The notes: generated by a model from the sequence alone, not told the origin. DNA of 64,000 nt from Beta vulgaris subsp. vulgaris (GCF_026745355.1 NC_079202.1:29518218-29582217); one strand, 5' to 3'; positions 11,894 through 22,899 are shown, counted from the first letter of the stretch. Translations and numbers: made by a program.

Positions 11894-12254
11894 CGGACAA
11901 TGACAGTCGGTCGGGGCGCTCCTCCACGGCCTAGGGGATGCCATTGGAGAAGTTCTTGACTCGGGGGGATGACAAACACCATCACACCTCTATCGAGTGC
12001 ATTTATTGGACCAGCTGATGGGTTCAAGCAATTAGCACCACGATGGACGAACATATAGGGTAACCTTATTTCTTCCCGAAGCGATCGTCTAGTGGAACAT
12101 GAGAAAGATTCATGGTCTGGAGCACCATGTCGGTCCCGGGAGGGATGGAAGGGTTTGAGATTTCGCCTTCTTTCCAGGTGCTTTGATGATCCCAAGTTGC
12201 GTGTTAAGCCCCCTGGCAAGGTCGAGAAGGATAATGCACCAGCTAGGGGGCCAA
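11894..12254. other. Transition between the two arrays
   Basis: GC-rich sequence of the same element with scattered array-like words (GACTCGGGGG, GCCCCCTGGCAAGGTCGAGAAGG) but no clear period. Short open frames here are probably by chance. Confidence 0.4.
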
Positions 12255-12594
12255 TGAGCACCCCATAGTAACCCCGGGTTGGGTGTTGAGATACTTAGCC
12301 AAATTTAGGCTAAGTGTTGAGCCCCATGTTGAGGTCGAGAAGGATAGTGCACCAACACGGGCGCCAATGAGCCCTCCATGATGATCCCGAGTTGGGTGTT
12401 GAGATACTTAGCCAAATTTAGGCTAAGTGTCGAGCCCCATGTTGAGGTCGAGAAGGATAGTGCACCAACTCGGGGGCCAATGAGCCCTCCATGATGATCC
12501 CGAGTTGGGTGTTGAGATACTTAGCCAAATTTAGGGTAAGTGTCGGCCCCTTGTTGGGGTCCAATAAGCTTCAAGCTGCCGGAGGAGGTCTCTT
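12255..12594. repeat. 113-bp tandem array, three copies
   Basis: GTTGGGTGTTGAGATACTTA recurs at 12278, 12391 and 12504, exactly 113 bp apart. The unit has an ACTTAGCC-AAATTTA-GGCTAAGT stem and an ACTCGGGGGCCAATGAGCCC block, so it is a diverged relative of the 122-bp unit. Confidence 0.9.
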
Positions 12595-12860
12595 TTGTTG
12601 AAACGACGATACTCGGATGCCGAGTAGGTCCTAATAAGCGATACTTAACCATTTTTTGGCTAAGCGGGTTGGGGCACTCCTCTCACGACCGAGGGGGTGC
12701 CATTGGAGAAATTCTCGACTCGGGAGGCTAATGAGCCTCTACTTCCCGAGGAGGTCTTTTTCTCCAGAACGCCGCTACTCGGATGTCAAGCAGGGCACAA
12801 TAAATGATACTTAGCCCTTTTTGGATAAGTTGGTTGAGCTTTCTTCTGATGACTGAGCGT
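12595..12860. repeat. Diverged single units of the array family
   Basis: Two loosely related units with CTCGGATGCCGAG, a CTTAACC...GGCTAAG stem and GACTCGGGAGGCTAATGAGCC. They look like the unamplified ancestor or edge of the arrays, nearest to the LTR. Confidence 0.6.
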
Positions 12861-12936
12861 TCACATTATGATTGTTGTTGGTGGACTCCCGGGAGGGAGC
12901 CTCTCCTTTTGCTTCCTTAATTTCTCGCCGATAGGC

Positions 12937-13363
12937 TTATGTGTCGCCGCTCGCCATTGACGTGTCGAGTGATGGGTTATTCGTGATGATAGTTAGGAAG
13001 AAGCCTGAGCACCTGTTGAGGGCCCGAGTTGCATATTTCTTATTTGTGCTTGTTAGATCCGAGAGGGGTTCCTTCACATTTTCTTCGATGATTTGTGATG
13101 CGAAATACCTTCTCGGTCCTTTTCTTCCCAAGCATCCTCCTTTCCACTTTGAGTGGAGGCAGGTGGACTTAGAGGAAATTAGCTCCAGAGTTAAGGTTGT
13201 TCTGCTCACCTCGAGACGTAGATCACTCATCCTCCTAATGAGCTGGTTCCACACTAGGTGTGGTATGATGACAGGATGGGAGCTCTCAGTCCATGTGAAA
13301 AGCTCTTGTCTTCCTTCAGTCGGGTGCCATGTTGCTCTCGGTATGTGACTTTGAGATGTAGCA
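12937..13363 (-). CDS. Possible leader-proximal coding stretch of the Tat-like element
   Basis: An open minus-strand frame continues from the PBS to 12937. I recognise no gag domain in it (Ser/Thr/Arg-rich, with KWKGGCLGRKGPRRYF and IIEENVKEPLSDLT). The open frame begins upstream inside the LTR (to 13542), which argues that it is partly chance. Only the portion after the PBS could belong to an element protein. Confidence 0.2.
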
Positions 13364-13381
13364 TCCCCACAGACGGCACCA
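13364..13381 (-). other. Primer-binding site of the minus-strand gypsy element
   Basis: Read on the minus strand: TGGTGCCGTCTGTGGGGA, three bases from the LTR end. TGGYGCCGT...GGGGA-type PBS sequences are common in plant Ty3-gypsy (Tat/Athila) elements. Confidence 0.7.
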
Positions 13382-13384
13382 AAC

Positions 13385-13748
13385 TGTTTTTGCCTAGAAA
13401 CTGTCAAGAGTAAGTGTGGTGTTGAGAGTCTTGAAACCCCGAGAAGGCCGGAAGAGCCGAGGAAGAGGTCTCCAATAATCCTGCAAAATACAATGAAGAA
13501 TTGGCCCGGGGGTGTTCCCGGAAAAGCCCCTCCGATGCTCAAGTCAGTTGAGATTGAGGTAGAGAGAGAAAGTAAGCAAGTCTAGAGAGAGATGCTCTGG
13601 TTTTTTAGGTGAGAATTCAATACCTTTGTCTGATGGGATAACCCCTATTTAGAGGATGAGATCTGTAGTAAATGAGGGCATTTTAGTCATCTCCAACTGG
13701 TGGAGGATTATGTTCCCTAGAGGTAAGGGTATTTTAGTAACTTTGTCA
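13385..13748 (-). repeat. LTR of the Tat-like element
   Basis: In minus orientation it begins about TGACAAAGTTACTAAAATAC, has a TATA-like CTCTAAATAGGGG, then ATTGAATTCTCACC, CTCTCTCT runs and the plant gypsy phrase ACTTGAGCATCGGAGGGGC, and ends GGCAAAAACA before the PBS. The outer edge (13748) is the best TG...CA guess, not proven. The promoter core is closely similar to 33440-33530. Confidence 0.65.
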
Positions 13749-14028
13749 TAGATGGATTCTGGGAGATGGGCCCAAATAGTATTGATTGAATGATGTTGGG
13801 GGGTGGTGATGTTGTGGTGGTTTATTATTAAAATGGTTTACTGAATTGGTGTAGATATTTGTGGTGGTTATGATTGTTGTTGTTGTTGTTGGGGGTAGTG
13901 GGCAGTTGTTATTGATAGAGTTGTCATAGTCTAATGTGGTTACTAAATCAGTTTTTTCATTTATGAGGAAAATAATTCAATAAATTAGATACTTATGTCC
14001 AGGATTGATAATTGATTGGGGATTACGA
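13749..14028. other. Spacer
   Basis: GT-rich spacer with a short TGT microsatellite near 13878. Nothing else recognised. Confidence 0.6.
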
Positions 14029-15465
14029 CACTAGGGGAAAAAAGGAAGGGCTGCGTTAGAAGCACTGCGGTTTTAAAGAAAATTGCAGTCCTTATAGTGA
14101 AAGGCTGCGGTTAACAAGAAAAGGCAACCCTTCTTACTGTAAGAAGGGATGCGGTTTTTGGGCTAACCGCAACCCTATTAGTGAAGGGCTGCGGTTAGTC
14201 AAAAACCGCAGCCCTATAAGTAATAAAGGGCTGCGATTTTTAGGATAACCGCAACCCTTTACGGGCAGTTTTATTAATTATGTTGAAAAGGAATTCGAAT
14301 TAGACGCGGGTGGGCTTAAAAAGATAAGCACGCAACTAGCTAGGGTTGTATAAGTTCCCTCATTCTCTCTCCTCCCTCACAATACTCACCACCCGTCTCT
14401 CTCCTCACGATACTCTACGTCTCTCCCTCATAATACTCACCACCACCACCACAATACTCTGCGTCTCCTTCCCCACCACAACAAACCCTACCTTCGCCGT
14501 TTGTCTCCTCACCACCACAAACCCGTCGTCGTCGTTCGTCTCCTGACCACCACAACCCCGTTCATCGCACAACTCCGCTCATCATCTTCAACGACACGAA
14601 GATCAGCGCATCCTATACCTTCTCTTTCTCTCTCTGACGAACCACATCTTCAACGACGTAGACTAGAGCATCATCTTCGACAACGACGATGAAGTTATGG
14701 CAGATTTCAACTCCAAAAATTCCTACCTATCTTTTGGGCACTTTTGTTTCATATTTTTTATTTTTTCATTTTAATTTCTTGTTTTTGTAATTAAATTTTA
14801 GATCTGGGTTTTTCACTTTTGTTTCGATTTTTTATTTTTTCATTTTGATTTGTGGAATTGATTTGATGTTGTTTTATTTGTTGTTGATTCATGAATTAAT
14901 TTCATCAATATTAATTTCGTATCTGTTGAAGTTAATTTCGTGTTTTTGTAAAGGAATTAATTTAGAATTTCGACGAACCACATCTCCTATGTAATTTTTA
15001 TCATTTTTAATTTTTTTTGTAATTTATTTGTTACTTGCGATATTATATGTTTTTAGTTGAGCGTTTCTGAATTTTTTTTTGGTATTTTAGGTAGGTTATT
15101 TTATTTTCTTTTGTGGAACTAATTTGATGCTCTTGTTAATTGTTAATTTATAATTTCGTTTTATTGAAGTATTCATTTGATCCTTTCATTTATATAATGT
15201 TGCGGTCACAAGTAATTTCGTTTGTAAATTTCAGTTGTTCTTGGTATATTTAGGAGTAAAAAAATGCAAAAAAAAAAAAAAATGGGTCAAAAGGACTGCG
15301 GTTTAAGCCCAAAACCGCAGCCCTTTCAGTTGGAAGGCTGCATTTTTGAGCCTAAACAGCAGCCCTTCATTTTTGCCAAAGGGCCACTATGGAAAGGGCT
15401 GCTGGCCAAAAACGCAGCCCTTAGCGCTGTTTTGACCACAGACATTGAGTTTTATTCCACTAGTG
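14029..15465. mobile_element. Non-autonomous CACTA transposon
   Basis: 1437 bp, flanked by the 3-bp target duplication CGA (14026-14028 and 15466-15468). Termini are CACTAGGGGAAAAAA and, reverse-complemented, CACTAGTGGAATAAA. Both ends carry the alternating subterminal repeats AAGGGCTGCGGTT / AACCGCAGCCCTT (14040-14265 and 15290-15422), which bind transposase in this superfamily. The interior has a CT-rich segment with CACCACCACAA runs (14346-14700) and AT-rich sequence; no transposase gene. It must have been mobilised in trans. Confidence 0.92.
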
Positions 15466-15468
15466 CGA

Positions 15469-16475
15469 GTAGTTAATGATTGGAATTACGATTGTAAAGG
15501 ATGAAGTGATGATGTAGAATTAGTTTAGAGGATTTAGTAATAAGTGATTGGAATTACGATTGTAAAGGATTTCCAAATTGAGAATTGGTTATGATTATGT
15601 TTCTAGATTAAATTATTGTGAGAATGGTTCTTAATTAAGTTATATTGATGATAGGAGAATGGTGGTGGAGTGTTCGATCTAATGTTGGTGATCCATAATC
15701 GATGATTATTACTCTTGATGATCTATTATAGGAAGTGGATTGCATTTTAGGTAACTTTTATGTTTAGTAAAATAATTTACTCATGTCCATGTGTGTGTGG
15801 ATCTTTGTTCTGTTTTTGATTCTTAAGTTATACTATGGCCATAATTATGAATGTGTTAATTGTGGAATAATATGAATACACAACTGTTTTGTTGGCTTAG
15901 TTTATGAACTGAAAATAGAAAGTGGGCAAGGTATGGGTTGAGGATGGTTACTCTTTTGACCTGATATGGTCGGCTACGGTCCATAACGAACCTTGGGGGT
16001 ACTATTGTTGGGCTCCATAACGAAGTTTGGAGGTAGCGTTTGTCCAAATCCTGTACTTGTCACTGATTTGTTTAATGGAATAAGCTATGCCAGCGTTAAA
16101 ATGAGATGAAAATGATTTGACAAATAAAATGTTTATAACGAGTTGAAGGAAAAGGTTACGAGTTTTCCACTCATTTTGGAATTTTGTTTGTTTTGTAATT
16201 CTTCCTTGAATTTGCAGGTTGTGGATTCAGAGCTCGGAATTGGAAGTGGAGCAAGATAAAGTTGTTTTGCGGATTAAAGATTAAGTTTGTATTTTAGATA
16301 GCGAATTCGATAATAGTTATTAATATTTCGTTCTATATAATATTTGGGAATATTAGTCGAGTTATTTACGTATTTAACGTGATTTTCCGTTGCGAAGTAA
16401 TTTTTTTAAGAGTTAATTGTTGTTTATGGTTGTCGAGTGTGTTTCGCTAGCAACTCGAAAGACCGTGTTGTTACA
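15469..16475 (+). other. AT-rich spacer ending like a chromovirus LTR
   Basis: A 25-bp direct repeat (TGATTGGAATTACGATTGTA...) occurs near 15478 and 15546. A pair of CCATAACGAA words lies at 15980-16025. The last 250 bp (GGATTCAGAGCTCGG... to GACCGTGTTGTTACA at 16475) resemble the 3' part of a Tekay/Del-type LTR. No start of such an LTR was found, so this may be a remnant. Confidence 0.3.
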
Positions 16476-16493
16476 AGATAATTTACTAAGCAT

Positions 16494-16601
16494 TCTTGAG
16501 CAAGACGTATAGACGTCCCAATTTAATGAATATATCATCTCCATAATACGATTCATATTATATTTAGTAACTGCTTTAAAGTTGAGGATATAATTTCTTC
16601 A
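16494..16601 (-). repeat. 3' LTR remnant
   Basis: About 108 bp matching the start of the LTR (minus sense TGAAGAAATTATATCC...), sharing AGCAAGACGTATAGACGTCC with 21618-21637. The rest of this LTR is gone. A PPT-like CAAATGGGAGAT (minus strand) abuts it at 16602-16613. Confidence 0.8.
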
Positions 16602-16613
16602 ATCTCCCATTTG

Positions 16614-17475
16614 TCTAAGACGAGTATGCAATGTTCAAATTCCTTATGTCTCTTAGTGTCCAATTTGATAGTATGATCATGTTTCTATGTCATCCATACT
16701 AGTCTTCAAATTAATCATTGAAATCTGAGTTCGAATTGACTAACAAATGATAATCATATAATCCATTTGATCGCGGCCATGCATTTTTCAATTTTCCCTC
16801 TTCAAGGGGTCAAGACACCTATCCCATCTAATATAGGAGGACTTTTCAATCTTGTGGCAACCAAAACTCCAACTCAACTTTTAGCACAACCAGAATGTTT
16901 CCTTTATAGTACCTTTTTTACAGCATATGACGTTTAACAACAATCAAAATTATACCAATCGTTAGGCTAAGTAGCGTTTCACTCATGTCTTAGGAATCCA
17001 CTAATATAATTACAAAGTTATAAAACTTCTAAGTAGGTCTTTTTCGATTTTGTATCAACTATACATATCCATATGATTGATTAAAATCTTCATGTTCCCA
17101 TAGCCCATGAAACGGCGCTATCAATCAATCTTATATGCTAATTCTTTAATGAATCATTTATATCCAATTTAATGAATTAGATTAGGAATTTTAATATTTT
17201 ATGAATTCTGTTCACTTATGGTGTTTCGTTCATCAAATCACATATTTGACAAAATCATTGAATTCACAATATATTTTGGACAATTTATTTAATACAAAAC
17301 CAAAATTAAATAAGACAAATTTTATTCTCATAAATATAAATAGCCAAAATCATGTCTCTACATTGTAACAATGTTTCTCTAAACCTAGTACAATCTAAAG
17401 GCACTCTAACATTTGCTTTAATCATATAGCCCTAGCATGACACTCATGCTTGGGTTGAGGTAGTGCTTTAATTAG
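16614..17475 (-). other. 3' non-coding part of the minus copia element
   Basis: AT-rich sequence between the RNase H stop and the PPT. Copia elements usually have little here, so it may include decayed coding sequence or an insertion. Nothing specific recognised. Confidence 0.4.
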
Positions 17476-17919
17476 TTAGCGGATCAACCACATTCTCATC
17501 TGTATGAACTTTGCAATCCTGACATCCTTCCTACCAACTATCTCCCGAATGAGGTGAAACTTCCTCATCACATATTTGGACTTGTTATGTGATCTTGGTT
17601 CTTTTTCTTGTGCAATAGGACCGTTGTTATCACAGAATAACTCGATCCCTTCCAGAGGAGTAGATATGATATCCAGCTCTGTTAAGAACTTCTTTATCCA
17701 AATTGATTCCTTAGCTGCTTCAACCGCTGCTAAATTTTCTGATTCTGTCGTAAATTCTACTACAGTGCTTTGCTTTAAGCTCTTCCAGCTCAATTCTCCT
17801 CCATTTCGATGAAAGACGTACCATGACTGAGAGCGGTAATCATCTATGTCGGTTTTGAAGCTCGAATCAGTATAACCTTCAACAACCAACTCAGTTTGTC
17901 CTCCATAGACTAACAACAA
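17476..17919 (-). pseudogene. pol: copia RNase H (minus element)
   Basis: Reads VVEGYTDSSFKTDIDDYRSQ, GGELSWKSLKQSTVVEFTTE, a weak counterpart of the SEYIA motif (SENLAAVEAAKE), ELFCDNNGPIA and HNKSKYVMRKFHLIREIV. These are the standard RNase H landmarks of copia pol (D, E, D, H positions). Some substitutions are atypical. The frame is open at its start into the RT connection block. Confidence 0.85.
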
Positions 17920-17964
17920 ACCTTTAGTCCTCCTTAAGTAGTTAAGGATGCTCTTAGCTGCAGT

Positions 17965-18192
17965 TCAGTGTGCTTCTCCTGGATTTGCTAGGAACCTGCT
18001 ACACATGCTTAATGCATATGCAACATATGGTCGAGTACTTATCATGACATACATGATAGATCCTATACCTGAAGCATAAGGGCTGCTACTCCTTTGCTTT
18101 ATTGTCTTACCAGTTTGATTCTCTACTTCACTTTGGAACTCTTTGAATCTATCAAAAGATTCCAGCTTATTTTCATTAAGTAGACTATCCAT
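17965..18192 (-). pseudogene. pol: RT/RNase H connection (minus copia element)
   Basis: SSPYASGIGSIMYVMISTRP and YALSMCSRFLANPGEAH are the conserved connection motif immediately upstream of RNase H. The catalytic YVDD part of RT, expected further upstream, is absent, and the sequence from 18200 to 18400 holds no recognisable RT. Confidence 0.8.
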
Positions 18193-18419
18193 ATCTACTC
18201 AAATCATTAGTAAAGGTAATGAAGTAATTAAACCCTCTCCTTGTCTTTGTGCTCATAGGACTACAAATATTTGTATGTATGAGGCCCAATAGGTTGCTGG
18301 CCCTTTCACCCTTACTTTCCAGTAAACGGTGATTTTATCATCTTACTGATCAAGCATGATTCACACACATCAAATGATTCGAAATCAAATGATGGAAGAA
18401 TACCATCCTTTTGTAACTT

Positions 18420-18641
18420 TTAGATACGCTTTTGGTTTATATGACCCATTCTATAATGCCAAATGTAGGTTAGGTTTGAATCATTTGATATTTGTTTCTT
18501 GCTATTTATGTTATAGACTTGTAATGACCTATCAAGCATATATAACCAATTAATCAATTTAGAACTAGCGTAGAACATATTATTGTAGGAAATGGAACAA
18601 CATTTGTTCATAATTTCAAAACAAAACCCTTCAAAATCCAA
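18420..18641 (-). pseudogene. pol: GAG-pre-integrase fragment
   Basis: The zinc-binding start of integrase: YIWHYRMGHINQKRI matches the WHxRxGH motif, preceded by a degenerate NNMFYASSKL stretch. The DDE core that should follow (leftward) is missing, which defines the internal deletion. Confidence 0.72.
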
Positions 18642-18689
18642 AACACAAATAGAAATTATGTTCTTAGTTATCGAAGGAACAAAATAACA

Positions 18690-19652
18690 ATTATTTAGTT
18701 ACAAGACAAAGCTAGATGACAAATTTAAACTATAGTTTCCTATGGCAAGTGCAGCAACTCGTGCTCCATTTTCGACGTGCAGCTCTACCTCTCCCTTTGC
18801 CAGCTTCCTACTTCTTTTTAGTCCATGAAGTGAAAGCCCCATACTTCTTTTCTTTCATGTATAGAGGGCAATTCCTCTTCCAGTGTCCTACCTTGTGAAA
18901 GTGGAAGCACTTGGTTTTCGCGGCGTCCTTTGGCTTGGGTTTTTCAGTAACAACGACAACTTGCTTGCCTTTGTGCTTCTTTCCTGCACATGTCTTCTTG
19001 AACCCTTTCCCTTCTGAATCATAAAAACCTCTTTCTTTTTTTCAATCTTAGGGATGTTCTTCTCAACATTGACCAACAACCATGCAGCTCTTGCAAAGTC
19101 TTTTCAGACTGATTCATTTTGAAGGTCATCCTGAAGTGATTGAAATGGTCAGGCAATGAATGGAGAATGGTGTCAGTAGCCAACTCAACCCTATAAAGGA
19201 ATCCAAGTCGTTCCATGTTTTCGAAAAGAGCCATCATAGTGAAAACATGGGGGGCCAACAGCTTGACCCGACTTCATGTGATATTCTAGTATCTCCCTAT
19301 TAGTCTCATATCGCTTAACTCGGGCTTACGTTTGGAACATGGCCCGCAGATCTTGCATGTGGTATAGGCATCCTTGGTTTCGAACCTCTTTTGGAGGTCC
19401 GGCTCCATGGCTGCTATCCTCAAAGGCAAGTGATTGTTATAGACCTATCATTGGTCTACTTAGCACGACATTTGTCTGCTTTAGCCAATTCATCAGTTAT
19501 GATAGGAAGTGGGGTTTCTAAGACATCCTCTTGACCTCCAGACCTCAAAACGAGTCTTAAGGTCTTTTCCTAGTTAATGAAGTTTCACCATTTAGCCTGT
19601 CGTTTTCAAGAAAAGGACGAATGTTGACAACCGAGTTGTTGTTATTGGACAT
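18690..19652 (-). pseudogene. gag: copia gag (minus element), broken
   Basis: An ATG at 19652 starts MSNNNNSVVNIRPF, stopped after about 30 codons. A UBN2-type gag segment follows at 19019-19258 (MERLGFLYRVELATDTILHS, LPDHFNHFRMTFKMNQSEK), then a Lys-rich basic tail (18888-19079). A knuckle-like stretch with CKTKCFHFHK-type residues lies near 18880-18920 but is not intact. Several frame changes. Confidence 0.75.
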
Positions 19653-21077
19653 GGTATCTATAGACAGAAAACAAAAACAAATTTCAATTTTTATGTTTAT
19701 AAAGCAACCTAAAACATGAAAATTATTATTCTAGGTTGAACACCTATTCAATTCTAATGTCCCATTTTAATAAGTGAATGACAAGATCCTATCAACATGC
19801 AACACTAAGTAGACGGATGTATTATCTTAACGTTGCATGTTTAAGGAAAGTATACACTTTTACTAATTGTAACGCTTTATAATTCTTGTTTAGATTTGTA
19901 AACATCGCATGTTTTTAACTTTCTCTTGCCCAAAACGCTTTTGATGATTTTGTTAAGGATAACCAAAATAAGTTGTAAAATTTGCAATTTTACCTTATTG
20001 CCAAAAATTAATGATAATACCCCGCGGAGGCATGACCTATTACTACTAATTAAGGGTTTAGCAAGTACTTTATGTTTGGAAAAGCTAACCTTAATATTTA
20101 CGGGACTTAAGTTTATTATGTTGTTATGAATTAGTGAACTCTAGCGCATTGATAACCAACATACAATAAACATATAAGCATTTTAAATAATAATAAAATG
20201 CAAAAATAAATATGATCTAGCATGGCCCCTAATCCTAAGAACTAAGCATCCTGGCTCTTTCTTGGACTCTTCATGGATCTCCATCCATCATAGTCACGAG
20301 CCTTCTCTTGATGGACTCGTATTTGGATTACATAAGTATAAAAATAATTTAAATAGTATCTAAATTTAAAAAAATTACAAAATACTTGAAGATACGCAGA
20401 GCGTATTTAAATTACAAGAATACATCACGATACGCATAACGTATTTTCTAACTTAAATTTGGACCATACTAGTCATTCATAGCAATTATATCAAAATATA
20501 AAAGTCACATAATAATATCACATCTTATACTTGCCAACAATTAAAATATAAAATATTCTTAATTAAAGCAAGATGATAAAGTATCTAAGTAACTCCTAAC
20601 CACCTAAAGATTATATCCTAGGAAATCTAACCTACTAATTTTATTTAGATTAAAGAATTAAATTATGGAAATATTTAACTGAAACTCCGCTTAATATTCC
20701 GAAAATATGTTTTAATGATTAGATTAATAATATGAATTAAACTTTCCAAATTTTAAACATGAAAATTAGATTAATAATATGAACTAAACATTCCAAATTT
20801 TCAAAGAATTTAAGATAGAAAATTACAATTGAATTTCGAAAATTAGGGTTTATATTTTAAACAATTCGGCCACCATTCTTAAATTTTGAAAAATACATTA
20901 GGTCGAATTAGTTAAAAAAAATTCGGCCAATATAAATAAAAATAGCAAATTAAATCGCTATTTAATTAATCCAATTAAATAACAATCCATAATTCAATTC
21001 CTCCCCTTAATCAAATTAAAATTAGTCATAAAGTCAAAATAAAACTAAATTTTATGACCAAAAGCCTATATGCAAGA
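19653..21077 (-). other. Long leader between PBS and gag
   Basis: 1.4 kb of AT-rich sequence without a credible coding frame. GATACGCA(G/T)A(A/G)CGTATTT occurs twice (about 20391 and 20433). Confidence 0.5.
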
Positions 21078-21094
21078 GGCTAAAACTGATACCA
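21078..21094 (-). other. Primer-binding site (minus copia element)
   Basis: Minus strand TGGTATCAGTTTTAGCC, one base from the end of the 5' LTR; a tRNA-Met-type copia PBS. Confidence 0.85.
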
Positions 21095-21095
21095 T

Positions 21096-21719
21096 TGAAG
21101 GAATTTACGTACTATCAGCGGAATGTCATGAATCATATTCATAAGCACTTAAATTAGGATCACGTGCATATACAATCAAGGATTACATAATAGTTTAGAA
21201 TCAACCTTTGAAGCGTGATTTTCACGAAGCTTGTTATAATCTGGAGATAGAACCGTAACTGTACGTGATTCCTCTACCTAGTCCACCAATCTGGATTAAC
21301 ACTCCACCAATGCTAGTTGGAAGGAAGAATTTTTTTCTTCTTCTTTAATGGATTAACAGTGACTTTTGGGGAGAATAGGAGAGAGAAGAATATTGACAAA
21401 GATCTTGTATCTTTTTCTCGTGATCGCCTAACTAAATATACAAGTATATTTAGGTTAGAAATCTCCTTCTCTCTCCCCTCTTGGCGGCCACCCTAGAGCA
21501 CTTTTGGGCTCAGCTTTTTCTTTTGTTGATCCAAATAATATGTGTGACCTAATAGGATTCATTTAATTGGGCTTCGGGTTTAAAATTTACTAACACGAAG
21601 TTATATACAATTTTCTAGCAAGACGTATAGACGTCCCAATTTAATGAATTTATTATCTCGATAATACGATCCATATTATATTTAGTAATTGCATTAAAGT
21701 CGAGTACATAATTCCTTCA
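21096..21719 (-). repeat. 5' LTR, complete (minus copia element)
   Basis: 624 bp bounded by a perfect 10-bp inverted repeat, TGAAGGAATT...AATTCCTTCA. The right 100 bp match the remnant at 16494-16601. Confidence 0.9.
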
Positions 21720-22899
21720 TATAAGTATATAGATTATCATTTGGGGACTTAAGATTGTAAACATGAATTCACTTAAACCTTTGATTGTCTGGATTGTAAT
21801 AGTTTGGTTAAGTTTTGCTTGGACTTATATTAAGTCTGTGTAGCTAATCCTTCAAGGTTATTCTCGCAATAACGTGGAGTAACACTTACGGAATTTCGGG
21901 TAATTATGCATTTATGTATTGACTTTTGAGCTAGATGAGGACTATTAAGAATTTGGATTGCTGGTTTGATGAAAGAATTATAATATTGGACTCAAGTCCT
22001 ACATTAAATTTTAGGAAGTCTATATTTTAGTCGGAGCTCCACCGATTTTTCTATCGAATTTTAAGATTATTTAGTTTAGATAATAACTCCAAATTCAAGG
22101 GTGTTATACTTTGGGTGAAGAAGCAAGTCTTGGTTGGGTTCTCTATTGGCGAGTATTAGGTTGAGCTTGGGTTCACAAGATTCAGAGTGTCATTTTAACT
22201 TTGTAAAAACCACATTAAATCGTCTATCCATCATTAGCTTTAAAATCTTTCATATATATAAAAACCATAAATTCATAACCTTGTTTTGAGTTTATTTTCA
22301 CAACTTTTAACCTTAATAAAACATAAAAGAATCCATCATTCTTTCATGATTCCTTGATTCTATTAAACTTGATAAAAGTATTAAGGTTTATACATCAGGT
22401 TTCAACCACTATTCTTCCAACAATATCGAGAAATTGTTGTTTTGTACTGTTTTTACTTTCATTCATAACATTTTTATTGGAGTTGAATTTCCCGAAACAC
22501 TCTACGTTTTTCCAGTGCTTTTTTCATAATATGATGTGCCAAATTCCCGAAATGTTTCGGACGAATTGGCCAAAGAAACATCGTATACAAGATTATGGAG
22601 AGGGTGATTATCAATTAGCTTAATTGAACCTTTTTTGTCGAACCTTATTTCTCCATGCGACATAAACAAGGTAAGGTGAGATTTATCACGATGAAGATAA
22701 TCGTCTAATAATTTTGGAACTTCATTAAATACTCTTTCTTATAGTTGAGACTTCTGACCTTCAATATATGCTTGATATTGTAATGAATTCTATCACTTGA
22801 GCAAAGTTGCAAATTCTTTGAAACAAAAAACTAACGACACAATTTACTCTAAATCATGGTGTAAGACAAGTTGACCACTTCTTCCATATTTGTATGTCA
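21720..22899. other. Spacer
   Basis: AT-rich DNA. The longest frame (22354-22623, hydrophobic, 89 codons) has no recognisable domain and is not called. It ends at the Helitron start. Confidence 0.55.

Larger units (their letters stand above)
1..13748 (-). mobile_element. Tat-like Ty3-gypsy derivative, partial, array-bearing
   Basis: In minus-strand order this holds an LTR (about 13748-13385), a primer-binding site (13381-13364), a short leader or possible coding stretch, and then diverged, 113-bp and 122-bp tandem repeats that run off the left edge of the window. A copia element (444-10977) interrupts the array. No pol domain of this element is visible here, so it is either non-autonomous or its pol and second LTR lie to the left. 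Tandem arrays in the untranslated parts of Tat/Ogre-lineage elements are established; assignment to that lineage rests on the PBS, the LTR text and LTR similarity to the gypsy element at 33.4 kb, and is inference. Confidence 0.55.
16494..21719 (-). mobile_element. Ty1-copia element with internal deletion, minus strand
   Basis: A complete 624-bp 5' LTR lies at the right end (21096-21719) with PBS at 21078-21094; internal sequence runs leftward through gag and pol remnants to a truncated 3' LTR (16494-16601). The integrase catalytic core and the RT palm are missing between the pre-integrase block (18420-18641) and the RT end (17965-18192), so the element is a deletion derivative. It is unrelated in sequence to the Sirevirus at 444-10977. 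Confidence 0.85.

Noticed and set aside
10978..12594. Regular repeats with similar spacing, CRISPR-like at first glance
   Set aside because: Units are contiguous tandem repeats without unique spacers, in a plant retrotransposon.
12937..13542. 201-codon minus frame as a single gene
   Set aside because: It runs across the LTR end and primer-binding site, so it cannot be one protein of the element; only the inner part is kept at low confidence.
22354..22623. 89-codon hydrophobic frame
   Set aside because: AT-rich chance frame in spacer, no motif or context.
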